A DNA stretch of 64,000 nt from COE1 sp910588595 (GTDB taxonomy: Bacteria; Bacillota; Clostridia; Lachnospirales; Lachnospiraceae): assembly GCA_948957135.1 (NCBI GenBank), contig CARDBT010000015.1, positions 10,527-74,526 of the forward strand. Direction: 5' to 3'. Position numbers and translations under genes: made by a program. Each line of letters begins with the position of its first letter. The stretch's first letter is position 1. The notes beneath the pieces are model-generated. The model was not told the DNA's origin. It saw only the letters and a list, made by a program, of their open reading frames with translations, and did no database searches. Below, piece by piece: positions 63,893 to 64,000 of the stretch.

Positions 63893-64000
63893 TGTTATCA
63901 ATCCTTTCGTATTTCAAATCCATTCGGTATCATTATCTTATCACAAACGCATATATAATTCCATTTGATTTGAAACAGGTATCTGATGCTGTCATTTTTT

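Overview
The window looks like chromosomal DNA of a low-to-mid GC Gram-positive Clostridia, most likely a Lachnospiraceae gut anaerobe. The reasons are AGGAGG-type ribosome binding sites, several consensus vegetative promoters with 17-bp spacers, reverse-type rubrerythrin beside a PerR/Fur regulator, an archaeal-type prolyl-tRNA synthetase, a MecA-like adaptor, and no outer-membrane genes. Genus and species cannot be fixed from the sequence alone. No rRNA, tRNA or CRISPR array was recognised.

Layout. 1-4740 is the end of a cell-wall glycopolymer (teichoic-acid type) locus: a two-domain CDP-glycerol phosphotransferase/glycosyltransferase and a TagG/TagH-type ABC exporter. 4741-22032 is mostly housekeeping: pgi, a methyltransferase, a membrane protein with a decayed papain-like C-terminus next to a secreted transglutaminase-like protein, reverse rubrerythrin and PerR with a clear operator, a two-component system, a pseudouridine synthase, a MecA-like protein, proS and ackA. 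22117-24512 holds two divergent secreted proteins that share a C-terminal module, separated by nested repeats.

24661-50705 is the main accessory block, a long same-strand surface-polysaccharide cluster. It has GT-C-like membrane proteins, GT2 and GT4 transferases, a Wzm/Wzt exporter with a carbohydrate-binding tail, two GlfT2-like (galactofuranosyltransferase-type) enzymes, a membrane-anchored beta-helix protein, a second beta-helix fused to a multi-spanning membrane protein, a Wzy-like polymerase and an LTA-synthase-type gene broken by two frameshifts. The stretch 38421-44076 is visibly more AT-rich, with repeat and gene remnants at its left edge. The genes together suggest a lipid-linked, probably galactofuranose-containing polymer that is assembled, tailored and exported. 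No UDP-galactopyranose mutase and no priming transferase lie inside the window.

50706-64000 is mixed: xylB, two ECF sigma factors (one with a membrane-protein operon), DUF2461, a PF09820-type ATPase/nuclease, a lipoprotein esterase, a class D beta-lactamase lipoprotein, a nuclease-like protein with a repeat coiled coil, an XRE/SdpI-like membrane regulator and a DUF402 pseudogene.

The non-coding DNA carries families of palindromic mobile repeats. Four copies of one CTAG-bounded MITE are present; one has inserted inside a second repeat family whose uninterrupted copy, also in the window, shows the empty site. Two MITE copies carry extra small hairpins that the other two lack.
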